Below are positions 1-10,531 of a DNA stretch of 64,000 nucleotides, piece after piece. A program made the position numbers and the translations under genes. The DNA is from Megalonaias nervosa. Taxonomy: Eukaryota; Mollusca; Bivalvia; Unionida; Unionidae. The notes below the pieces were generated by a model. That model made no database searches, was not told where the DNA came from, and saw only the letters and a list, made by a program, of their open reading frames with translations. Position 1 is the first letter of the stretch, and each line of letters begins with the position of its first letter. The DNA lies in contig JAECUM010092833.1 in NCBI GenBank assembly GCA_016617855.1, positions 186,001 through 250,000 of the forward strand. The letters run 5' to 3'.

Positions 1-816
1 TGTCCCTGTTGGAGATATTAAGAGTAAAGACAGAGTTGTCAGATCACCTTTTCTCTCCCTCTCTCTGATGGGGATCTTGAATGTCACAGTGGAACTGGTT
101 CCCATAGGTAGGCTTCACTTCCGTCCATTCCAGTTTGTAATTTTAGTGGCTTGGAACCTGCAAAGGGGCCCCTTGAATGCTCCAATTTCTCTGGGTTGAT
201 ATTTCCAGGACCATATAAATTGGTGGGCATATGGTGGTGGAGTCCCACATACACACTTATCCTCATAGGCCACTTTTTGAGCAACAATGCTTTGGTCCAG
301 ATGAGCACCCCACACTGAATCTGATGTGCATGCATATCCATGCTTTGACCAGGAATACCACATCTAGATTTTGTCCACTGGTGATATTGCTTTGCCCAGT
401 GACATCACATCAGAAATAAATGCATTAGTATTTCAACAATATGTTAATTTTTGTTTACATATAAAAAGTAAGAAACTGCAACAGGCAAAAGACTTGGATG
501 AATAAAATCCATGTGTGAGGAACAGTGATCATGGATTCTTCATTGCCTTGACTCTTAGTGCTTTGCTTAGGTTACTGATGGCAGCACTGATGAAAAATAA
601 GCATACTCAGCTGTTCAGAATGCACTAATGATTGCATCACATGGTTTGGAAATAAATTGTGTCTTTTGACGCTCAAATACTAAAATTTTGATCACCATCA
701 GGGTTATGCAATTAAGATTGTGTAAATTTCTTTCTACCCTAATATTATACTAATCTGTAGGTACATATTTGTCCTAATACTCTGATTTTCTATGGATATT
801 CAGCTTACTCAGGTTG
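1..816. other. Non-coding sequence, no gene supported
   Basis: The only open frames are two overlapping short ones on the minus strand (about 84-363), with no recognisable domain or splice context. They could be a decayed exon or transposon scrap. Nothing else was seen. Confidence 0.4.
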
Positions 817-1215
817 CCAGGGTTGTTGAATTGTGTGATCCTGTTAGCTAAACTGAGGTTACCAGGAACGTTTTTATCCTTTAGTTAAAGAATGGTGACC
901 AGAGCTGTTCTGATCCCATTAGTTAAACTTGAGTTACCAGGGTTGTTTTGATCCTTTTGATTAATCTCAGGTTTCCAGAGCTGTTCTGATCTTTTTAGTT
1001 TAACTCTGGTTAACAAGGCTGTACTGATCCCCTCAGTTAAAGGGTTATTCTGTGTACACAGTTTGACAAGATTTATCTGATCCCTTTTGTTAAATGGGCT
1101 TTTCTGATTCCATTATTTAAAGGGGCATTACATGTACTCCAGTTAGTGGGGCTATTTTATCCTATTAGTTAAAGTGTCCATTCTGATCTCTTTAGTTCAA
1201 AGTGCATGCTATCTG
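817..1215. repeat. Degenerate tandem repeat, unit about 55-65 bp
   Basis: The phrase 'ctgatcccattagttaaa' and the linked 'ggttaccagggttgtt' recur about six times with substitutions and small indels. The pattern is a decayed minisatellite. It has no coding potential. Confidence 0.6.
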
Positions 1216-1955
1216 AAAATGTGTGATATATAAAGCTTTTAACTATAGTGTCTGAAACCTTATAATGCTATTGAAATAGAAGAGTACATAAATAATTGAT
1301 GGCATCAGAAGAAGAAATTCTAGTTGATGAACTCCAAGAAAGGCTCATGGAACTGTTAATTTAATTTGACATCAGTAGAACATTAGAGTCTCTACTCTTC
1401 TACAGTAATCTAAATTAGACATGACAAGTTTCTGGTCACATGTACCAGCTGAACTCCTGCCCATCCAATCCTGTCTATGATTCATATCTGATCTTTCTGA
1501 CACTGATGGATTTATGGAACAAGAGCTAATATTCATTTGTTAGGATTGAAACAGCCTGCTATTTCTGTATATCTATCATAAGTTGGATGGCAAAAAGGCC
1601 TCTAGTTAAACTTCGTTGCAGTCCTTTCCTTTAATTTTTTGAGACAGGTTTACCTTATGTGAGATAGCCATAGATTTGTTTTTGTTGGAATTTGCTTTGC
1701 TAGGGTTTGCGTTTAGTTTTTAGCTTGCCTGACTGAATTGTAGTGGGCTTTCTGGTTTTGCCTGTAGTTGTCCTGAGCATTTGCAGCATGTTTCTTCCAC
1801 TGTACATTCATCAACATGTGTCATTTTAAATGTCTAAAAAACCACTTGACCAAATTTTACCAAACTTGACAAATAGCTTCCGGTATGAATGACTTTTAGT
1901 TTTATAAAAAAAATTATGCCAGTCTGCTTTCAGATGTGACTGTCATTAAAAGAAA
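1216..1955. other. Anonymous AT-rich sequence
   Basis: No open frame, terminal repeat or structured repeat was recognised here. Confidence 0.4.
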
Positions 1956-3060
1956 TAATAAAAACCTATTTAATGACTTCTCCAAAATTGCTGAACAGCA
2001 GCCTAAAAAAACCACCTTTTATATTTATACAGATGACAGTGATCCACCTTCAGATATGGCTGCTTTTACAAAAACTGAAAAAGATATGATTGCCAAAAGT
2101 ATAAAACTTTAAATGACTTATTTTCCAACACCGCTGCATAGATGTAGACCATATGGACAAACATTCTTGCATTACAGACATTTATACAACTGATACCAAT
2201 CTGTCATTGATTATGACTGCCAGTACTTAATATAGAAAAACTTGGAACAACATTTTCTCAGAACTGCTGGAATTTGATAAAATTTGACAGAAAGCATTTT
2301 CACTAGAGGTTTTCAGATTCGTACAGCTGATACCGAGTTGTGGACACCATTACTAAAACTAGAAAACTTTTAAGCAACTTCTATGGAACTGCCAAACAGA
2401 ATTTGATGCTGATCTGCCTTTAAATGCCATTACAAACAAAAGAACCTTACAAAGGCTTCTAAAATAACATAGTGAATAGAATTTGACAAAAATTTACAAA
2501 AATTATCCAGGCATGAAGACCTTTCCAATGGTGCTGATCTGCATTCAAATTGGCTGATATTACTGAAAATTGAAAAATCTTCATACAACTTCTCAAATAC
2601 CATTCAACAGAATTTAACCAAATTTGACTGAAAGCAACCTGGCATAGAGGTTTTTCAGGTATTTACAGCTGATGTTTATCTGCCATTTCTAAAAACAGAA
2701 AAATCTTTAAATGACTTTGTCTTCAAAACCGTAGAATATAACTTTTGATGAACCTTGACCAAAAGCATCCTGGTACAAGAGTCATTACAATTTGAATACA
2801 AATTACACCAATTGACTGTCAGATTATCAGATTTTACTGAAAATTGTTAAGCCTTTAAACAAATTCTTCTCATATACAACTCAACAGAATTTGACCAAAT
2901 TGGACAGAAACCATCTTGGTATAGAGGACTTTTAGATTTGTACAAGTGATGCCAATCAAATATTACTGCTGTTACTTAAATTAGGGAACATTTTTAATGA
3001 CCTTGTGCCAGAAACCTCACAAAGTATTTGACCAAACCAGACAGAAAGCTTTCTGGCTTG
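1956..3060. repeat. Degenerate tandem repeat, unit about 140-150 bp
   Basis: Blocks resembling 'tttgacagaaagcat', 'tacagctgatgcc' and 'tctttaaatgactt' recur in the same order. The first block lies near 2285, 2615, 2755, 2893 and 3040, giving a period of about 140 bp in the better-kept part. Copies are strongly diverged, consistent with an old satellite-like array. Confidence 0.55.
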
Positions 3061-3590
3061 AAGATAATATTATCATTACTTCATTTGAATGGAACATCTA
3101 ATCAGCATTGAGTTTTCACTAGAAGACTTCTTATGATGTCTAATTGGTCCAAATTTTAAAATGGTGCTACTGAGACATAAAAAATATGGCTGTTACATGA
3201 ACCATCTTACAAATGTTTTTAAATAGCTGTAACACAATACCTGTCACTACTGCCTTTTTTACCATCTGCATTGATAAGTTGTCCAATCTCACAATTGCAG
3301 CCTTCAGTAATATGGAATGTTCTAGAAATCTTAAACAGAGAGAACCACAAATAAGTTTGACTACCACATCATTTCATGCAGGATGCTCATCCACTTTTCT
3401 TCAGATGCTTTTAATACTATGATGTGTTTGTTAGTTTGTTCAGAATAGTGCCTTCATTTATGTGTTTAAATATGTTTTGTGGCAAATTATTCTAATTTTT
3501 CATTTCAATTTAGGGGAGGCCTGTTACTCCCCATGAGTGCAGAACATGGATACCTTGGAAGGGAGGATGTTTCCAATCCTCCATAAAAGT
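3061..3590. other. Anonymous sequence, no gene supported
   Basis: Two complementary short frames near 3167-3422 overlap on opposite strands and show no domain. Nothing else was seen. Confidence 0.35.
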
Positions 3591-3979
3591 CCGCTACTAG
3601 TGGCAGTCCTGCCACTCCTTAAAAGCCTGCTATTAGTGACACTTCCTCCACTCAATAAAAGTCTGCTACTAGTGGCAATCCCTCCACTCCATAAAAGCCT
3701 GCTACTAGTGGCACTCCTGCCACTCCATAAAAGCCTGCTACTAGTGGCACTACCGCCACTCCATAAAGGCCTGCTACTAGTGGCACTCCTGCCACTCCAT
3801 TAAAGCCTGCTACTAGTGGCACTCCTGCCACTCCATAAAAGCCCACTACTAGTGGCACCCCCGCCACTCCATAAAAGCCTGCTACAAGTGGCACTCCCAC
3901 CACTCCATAAAAGTCTGCCACTAGTGGCAGTCCCATCACTCCATAAAAGCCTGCTACTAGTGGCAGTCCCGCCACTCCC
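3591..3979. repeat. 36-bp minisatellite, about 11 copies
   Basis: The unit begins 'cctgctactagtggcact' and ends '...cactccataaaag'. Because 36 is divisible by three, the array stays open in several frames; the minus-strand frame gives a 12-residue peptide repeat resembling 'VAGFYGVAGVPL'. This openness is a by-product of the period, so no protein is claimed. Confidence 0.9.
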
Positions 3980-4386
3980 CATAATCATACATATTATCTT
4001 TATTTAAAGACAGTAACTCAATTTGTTAAATACAACTAATCTCCCTTGAAGCCATCTTACAAAAAAAGTATACATCTTCATACAAATTGTTCTCTCTCAT
4101 CAAAGTAACTATTTACAAGTAAGCACATTCACAAATACATACCAAAATCCAAGATCTAAGGTGGAGGATTTAACTGCATATATAATGACTTTATTTAAAG
4201 AGGGTAACACAATTAGCTAAGAACTAATCTACCTTGAGACCCTCATACAAAGGAATTTATTTATTTTAGCTGCATCTTTGAAGCCACTGGATATATTAGG
4301 TTTGGAAGAAGGAAATAGAGTGGGCATTTCTAATTTCAACTGGAATACTATTCCAGAGCAAAGTTCCAGAGTATTGAAAATATTTT
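3980..4386. repeat. Imperfect duplicated block beside the LINE 3' end
   Basis: Two similar stretches (about 3998-4057 and 4188-4250), both starting 'ctttatttaaaga', lie about 190 bp apart. They border the end of the LINE coding region and may be its 3' untranslated tail, duplicated. This is inference from position only. Confidence 0.4.
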
Positions 4387-5800
4387 TTAAAAATAATTTC
4401 TTATTCGATTTGGGAATTTTATACTGTTTGGTTGACATGAATCGCAGGTGGGGGGAGTATTGCCAGGTAGCCTATACCGGAATAGTGATTGTAAATATTC
4501 AGGAGCACTATTATTGGATATCCTGTACATTAATTTGGCTTTTCTCAAACAGATTCGGTCTTTAATAGGTAATATTTTTAACTTACCAGCTAAAATTTCC
4601 TTGCTTTCTTTCTGGATTGATATTAGCCCAAATGCTCTTTTTTGAAGATGTGCCAGCTTTGCTATGTTTTTATCATTTGAATTACCCCATACTGCATTAC
4701 AGTAGTCTAAATAGGGTTGTATGTAACTGTTATAAAATAGTTTTCTGTGCCTTTCAGGGAGAAAATGTCTTATCCTACTGAGAAGCCATAAACTTGAATT
4801 GACGTTTTTACTGATATATTTGATATGTCCACTCCATGATAGGTTATTATCTACCAAAACACCAAGTAGTCTATCATGACAGACCATTTGCAAATTTTTA
4901 TCCTTCTATGTCAGACATAGTTCATCAGTATCAAGATTTGTCCTTTTTTGTTGAGATAAGTAATATTTTAGTTTCACCAGTATTTACCACCATGCCATTG
5001 CATGTGCACCAGTTGTCCAGTTTGTTTAGGGCATTCTGTAAAGAAATTTTGAGTTCATGCTTTGTGTTTTGGATGTCTGACAATGTTGCGTCATCTGCAT
5101 AGAGATCTATAGATGATATTGAGTCCCTTGGTAAACGTGGTATGTCATTAATAAATAAAATAATATTAATGGACCTAGAATTGAGCCTTGTGGTACTCCA
5201 TATCTAATTGTTCCAGGTTCAGAAAGAACATTATTTATATAATCATGTTGTTTTCTCTCACTTAAGTATGAAGTAAACCATCTAACTGTGCTTTCATCAC
5301 ATTGGTAGATTTTCAGTTTCTTCAAAAGGATTTCATGATCCACCTTGTCAAAAGCTTTCCTGAAATCTGTAAATACAGATCCTATTATTATCCTATTATT
5401 CTACCTTGGTCAAGTGCTTGAAGCCATTTATCAGTTAGGGAGATCAAGGCAGTCTCACATGAATGTTTCTGTCTAAAGCCTGATTGATTAGGGTGTAACA
5501 GCAAGTGTTTGGTTAAATATGACATGAATAAGTCATGGACATGTTTTTCAATCAATTTTGACAAGTTTGGTAGTATTGAGATTGGTCGGTAGTTATCAGC
5601 ATCATCCTTAGAACCAGATTTGTGAATAGGAGTTACTTTTGCAGTTTTCCATATTTTGGGGACCGATGAGGTTGCAGTACTTAAACTTATTATGAATGTT
5701 ATGCTATGTAAAATAACAGAGGCAGACGATTTAATGATTCATGGACCAATCTGATCAAGTCTTGTAGCTTTCTTGGTATCAAGTTAACTGAGACATTTTT
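4387..5800 (-). pseudogene. LINE reverse transcriptase, broken
   Basis: The palm motifs can be followed across frames. An 'NYRPISILPNLSKLIEK'-like block lies near 5.6 kb, 'FRKAFDKVDHEILLKKL' near 5.33 kb, and 'GVPQGSILGPL' (motif 4) near 5.17 kb. The catalytic 'ADD' region appears as 'DDATLSD' near 5.1 kb. The 168-residue frame at 4387-4893 is the C-terminal thumb and connection, with 'YNSYIQPYLDYCNAVWG' typical of this LINE group. At least three frame changes separate these blocks, so no functional enzyme is made. Confidence 0.85.
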
Positions 5801-6844
5801 TAACAATTTTTTTTTGATACTGGTGGGATAGAGAAACATACCTCCTTGGAGATTTTGCTGCTGCAGAACTTTTTCAGTTCATTAAAGTTGTTTTCTATCA
5901 CTGGTTCTTTTAACTTTGTGGTAATGTTGGTGAAAAAAAAATCATTGAAAACATTTGCAGTGTCAGTGTCATCAGTGACTATGGTGTCATTTACCAGAAG
6001 TGTGTGAATTTTATTTGTCTGATCTTTGTGTGTTCCTCCAGTGAGTTCATTGAAGACTTTCCAAATGGAGTTTGTGTTGCTCTTTTTGTTTTCAAGCAAT
6101 GATTGATAATGAGGTTTATTTTAGCTTTTTTAATCATACTTGTTATTTTATTTCTCCATACTTTATATTGTGCATGGTTTCCCATAGCCTTGAATTGGTC
6201 TCGTGTTTTCATAGTGTCTAGGATTTCAGTAGTAAGCCAATTAGGTTGGATTTCATTTCTTTACTCGATGTACTTTCAGTGGTGCATGCTTAGAGACTAC
6301 ATCCATAAATAAGTCAGTCCACACCCTAAGTTTCATTTATGTTATCCAAATTTTGAATCATATTCCATGGAACTTTATATAGGTCATTGAGAAATTGTTC
6401 TTCATTAAAATTTTTGAACGATCTGTAAGTGATAGTTTTGTGTGTATTTTTCTTATTTCTCTTGCATTTAACCTTTCTTGTCAAAAAGTACCATAGTGGT
6501 CACTAAGACCAACATTCAGTACATTAACACGAGCCATATTGTCTGGTAGGTTGGTATAAATGTGATCAATAAGAGTGCTTGATCTTTCTGTTACCCTTGT
6601 GGGCTCATTTACCAGCTGGACTAGGCCTAACGATTCAATAAATTCCATCCAGTTGTTCCTTATTTGAGTACTGAGAAGGTCCTTATTTATATCGCTGAGT
6701 ATATATGTTTCTTTCTCCTGTGCAAGAACATTTTCCATTTGTTTCAAAAAGTTATCATTCCAAATTGCTTTGGAGGAAGGTAGCCTATAAATGAAACCAA
6801 CTAGGAATGATTTTGCATTAATTTGAGAAGTTTCCACCCAGATA
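5801..6844 (-). pseudogene. LINE endonuclease C-terminal part and linker, broken
   Basis: The frame at 6481-6951 holds the end of an exonuclease-endonuclease-phosphatase fold, with an '...LVNEPTRVTERSSTLIDHIYTN' type block and then 'GLSDHYGTF', which carries the C-terminal SDH motif. Its upstream part is plus-strand transposon, not LINE; true LINE sequence starts at 6844. Frames at 5991-6212 and 5800-6099 cover the linker to the reverse transcriptase, with a frameshift between them near 6.05 kb. Confidence 0.75.
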
Positions 6845-8888
6845 CAGTATGACCCCGCTATAGCACGCTCCGTTATAACATGAATTCGGATATAACACGG
6901 TTGTGGTGTGGCTCCCAAAATTTCATATACATGTATTTTTCTCATACACAAAAAAAATCTTTCTTAAAAGTACGAAAAAAACCAAAAAACAAAGTTTATT
7001 ATCATTTTAGGGAAGAGATCGCGTATGAATAATACAAGATGATCGTGGCGTGGCTTCTGAAATTTTATATGCATTTTTCTCATACACGAAAAAGTAGTGT
7101 TTTCTTCTTAAAAGTACAAAAAATAACAAGTAAAAAGTTTATTCAGGAATCGCAAAGGGCTTTGCCAATGTTGTAAATTGCGATTTTTTTTTCCTTATTG
7201 GCGGTAAAATATACCATCTGGCAATTTTTTTTATTGGCGACACTGTTGGCTGTTTAAACTTGTATATACAACCATTGGTTTGGAGTGGAGAAATTCAGAA
7301 GCCCTATGAAAGGAAGCCACAAGGTTGATATAAAATGCACTGAAATTTATCTGTTGCTACATAAACACATTCTTTGTCCATATTGACAAACCATCTTAAC
7401 AGTGCATTGTTATATCATAATCCGCTTATGTTGACATCTAGCATGAGTACTGTATGTTTTGAGATATCCACTTTTTTTCAAATTAACATTTCTAGTAGCG
7501 GAGATCAACCGGACGAGGCGTTATCTCATAATCTATCTTTCGTCGGATTTTTGGCCGCTCGCTAGTAATTAATATATTTACACACTGACATTTGTATGAG
7601 GATGGTAAGAAAAATTCCTTTTCTTTTCACTCAGAATTAAATCCTTCAGAACATTCACATTTTCTATAGTAATCCCTGTCATCAGACCAGAACACCTGCA
7701 TCTGTATCGTCGATTGACCCTTTCTTTAAATTTCTGACGCATGCGCGGAAGGCAGCATCACTCCACTACCACAAATGTAAAAAACAAAAACAAAAAACAA
7801 AAAAAACCCCAAAGCAAATTAAAAAAAAATCAAGCCCTCACTTGTCTATTCAATAATCAGGGAGGAACAGTAACTACAATTGACCATACAACGGCCAATT
7901 CATTTTAAAAAAAATGTAGCTAGATAAAATAGTAGCTGAAATTTCAAAGAAAACATTACCACTGAAGCACCGATTGTTATGAAAACGTACTAAGCAAATG
8001 GGAAAAAAAACAGTTTCAATCATGCAATACAATTTTTTGATGTTACCGTTACAATAAAAAATGGGCATTTGTTTGGTTCTACAAAGCTGTCGTTTAGCGG
8101 TGACTTCAATAACGCATACACCCTTCATCAAAGAAAGCCGACTACAATCTTCAATTAAAACAAAGAACCTTTCTTCAAAGGAAGTCAGTACCGAACTTAA
8201 CTAAAAGCAATGGTATCTGATGGATTGTTTCATCTTCCAACGTGACTGGAACACTTTTACTGTGATGTGAAAGCTTCCTTTTTACAGGAAAAAAGTTTAT
8301 GCTTACGAACTCTACCGACGGAGCTTAAAACGCAAACTTTTACGACTTGGGACGTACTGAAAAGTAAATGTGCTTCATCAGTCGTTGCGTGATTGTGCTA
8401 TTTTTTTCCACTGAATTCAGACCTATATGACCTGGGACAAAATTATTGAATATTTTACGTCTCTGTGTGTGCATATTTTCAATGGAATTATTTGTATTGT
8501 GGATTCAATGTATGTGACGTGATTCGCGGGTGAGTACACGGTGTTGATACTTTATTCATTGATATACATTAGACATGTATATATAAACAGTATACACATG
8601 TATGTACCAATGCATGGTTCTCTGAATAAAGTAAAATATTATATATGCTTTCTCTGTTTTCACTACAGGTGTATTTCTCATTTAATATGCATCAATTTAA
8701 GATGATAACTGTGCCAATGAAGCACATATTTTTGCGCCCGCATTTATTACCTAACCCCCCACCTCATTTTTTCGGGTACATGCATTATTTTTTTCAGCTA
8801 ACTGACCTGGTTGCTTATAACACGGTTTGGTCTATAACACGGTCGGTTCTATGGCTCCCAACTACCGTGTTATAGCGGGGTCACACTG
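6845..8888. mobile_element. Non-autonomous DNA transposon (TA target, Tc1/mariner-pogo type), nested in the LINE
   Basis: The ends match as inverted repeats: 'cagtatgaccccgctata' at the left and the complement of 'tatagcggggtcacactg' at the right. Both are followed inward by extra copies of 'tataacacgg' in either orientation. TA dinucleotides flank both ends (6843-6844 and 8889-8890), the duplication expected of the Tc1/mariner superfamily. LINE endonuclease coding sequence stops at one border and resumes at the other, which fixes the insertion independently. No transposase was found in the 2,044 bp, so the copy depends on an enzyme supplied elsewhere. The superfamily assignment beyond TA-targeting is inferred from the end sequence. 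Confidence 0.85.
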
Positions 8889-8890
8889 TA

Positions 8891-9200
8891 CTCTCAATTT
8901 CATGTGACAGGCATCCAAGTCAAGTCATCTTTCCCTAATGTATACAACAAGACCTCCACCTGCTGTCTCTCTGTCCCTGCGTAATGGTTTATTGTAGTCT
9001 TGACAGTGAAATAGATCATCATTGTGGTTAGCATTTAATTTGGTTTCAGTGAGTCCTAAAACATGTATATTATTTTCCTTGGAAGACAACATTAACTTAA
9101 TCTGGTCTGTTTTTCCCACTATACCTTGTACATTTAAGTGACCTATGTTAAAACCATTTGTATTTTGTTTCAAGTCAATTATGTGTATGTCATCATGCAA
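8891..9200 (-). pseudogene. LINE ORF2 N-terminus (endonuclease start)
   Basis: The frame contains 'IGHLNVQGIVGKTDQIKLML' followed by 'VLGLTETKLN', the N-terminal endonuclease blocks with the metal-binding Asn and Glu. It ends at the transposon border. A frameshift and stops occur near 8,900-8,925. Confidence 0.8.
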
Positions 9201-9429
9201 TGGGGGTACTCACTGAGATTGTCTCCATGCTACTTTTATTATTCTGACACCATATTTCCATATTTAAATGTTCGTATATATTAGCGTCTTCAAACTCACA
9301 TACAGACCCTGAAAATCCATTAACATTTGCATTTACAGTAGTGTCCATTGAATAGTTAGAGTCAAGAGTCTCACTAGATACATTCAAATTTGTTATAAAT
9401 GAAGCACTGGCATTCTCCTCTTTGCCAGC

Positions 9430-10531
9430 TTCCTAGTATATATGACACATTGATTGACAGTCTTTGTGTCCAGATTTATGGCAACTGAAGCACTCAATCT
9501 GTTTGCCATGATGGCATACCTGTGTCACATGCCCAGTTTCCCCACAGTAGAGACAGTACTTTTCATTTTAGTTTCTGAAAATGGGGGCATACATGTTAAT
9601 ATTTCTCAGTAGTTGAGAGGTTCCTTTTCTGCTTAAATGAATTTTGTCTCTATGGTAGAGGCTTAGGTTGACATTCTGGTTCTGAAGAAAGAAAGATGTG
9701 TATTGTGGAATGTACTGTAGGTTGAAGTTTTCACATAGGTCAATTATCAGATCATTGATTTCTTTCACCCTGCTGTCCACATGAGGAGGTAGTCCTGATA
9801 TCATTATTTTACATGTATCTGGGCTGCAATACGTAGCAGCATACAGTAAACTTTCGAAATCTGTTCTGATTTGATTTAGCGACCTTCCATCTCTGGCATC
9901 ATTTCCACCTACTAAATTAATAATTTGGTTGTATTTGGTTAGGTCAGTATTCGTTATTCTGTCCATGATGTTTTTGATTTTTGCACCTCTTAGAGTCTGT
10001 ACATCTGTTTTAAGAAGTCTCCTTGGTATTATTCTTTCCAATATTGAGGAACCAATTATTAGAGTCCTGTCTTTTCTGGCTTGTGATTTCCTGTGTTGGA
10101 TTCTGGTTCGTATTTCAGACACATCTCTTGGAGGAAGGGGTGCTGAAATTGGTGTCTCAGTTGTGTGAGCTAATCAAGCTGATGTTGACATATTTGTCTG
10201 AGCACTGGGAAGTGCAGTTGTTGGTGCAGGCAACAGACTTATCTGAGCTGAGGGCCATGGGTAGTACACTTATTGCTGTTCCAGGTGTGACACATGACTG
10301 AGAGGGGGGTACTGTTGTTTGCAATGCAGGATTACTTTGGGTATCAGTTGTTACTTGCATGGTCATTTTACATTTTCTTTTGGCTGGTATTAGGATTGTC
10401 TGTGTCTGAGCATCTGACATTGTTGCTGTTTGGGAGTCTGTCTGAATTGCAGCTGTTTCACATGAGGTTACTTGCTCATTAATCCTTCCCTGTGCTGACT
10501 TAATAGCATGTAACTGTAGTGTTATATACAT
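9430..10531 (-). pseudogene. LINE ORF1: SGNH-esterase region and two CCHC zinc knuckles
   Basis: The frame at 9568-10122 (184 residues) reads like an SGNH/GDSL-type esterase. The nucleophile block is 'LIIGSSILERI', a 'NLVGGNDARDG' block supplies the Gly and Asn, and 'HRDKIHLSRKG' supplies the catalytic Asp-His. After an in-frame TAA at 9568-9570 the same frame continues into two zinc knuckles, 'CLYCGETGHVTQVC' and 'CFSCHKSGHKDC' (about 9445-9560). The upstream frame (10157-10531) is Thr/Gln/Ser-rich, probably the disordered N-terminus. ORF1 proteins of this type bind the LINE RNA. The stop and frame changes mark it as dead. Confidence 0.75.

Larger units (their letters stand above)
4188..10531 (-). 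mobile_element. Decayed non-LTR retrotransposon (LINE, CR1/L2-like)
   Basis: Reading from right to left on the minus strand, the order is an ORF1 with an SGNH-type esterase region and CCHC zinc knuckles, an apurinic-type endonuclease, and a reverse transcriptase. An esterase in ORF1 is known from CR1/L2-group LINEs. Stops and frameshifts break every domain, and a 2,044-bp DNA transposon separates the two halves of the endonuclease. The limits are approximate: no target site duplication or 3' tail repeat could be fixed. The copy is certainly inactive. Confidence 0.85.

Noticed and set aside
84..363. Two minus-strand frames at the window start
   Set aside because: Short, overlapping in different phases, with no recognised domain. 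They could be a decayed exon but nothing supports it.
3537..3988. Long overlapping frames on both strands with 12-residue repeats
   Set aside because: They are created by the 36-bp minisatellite, whose period is divisible by three. There is no start context or non-repeat domain.
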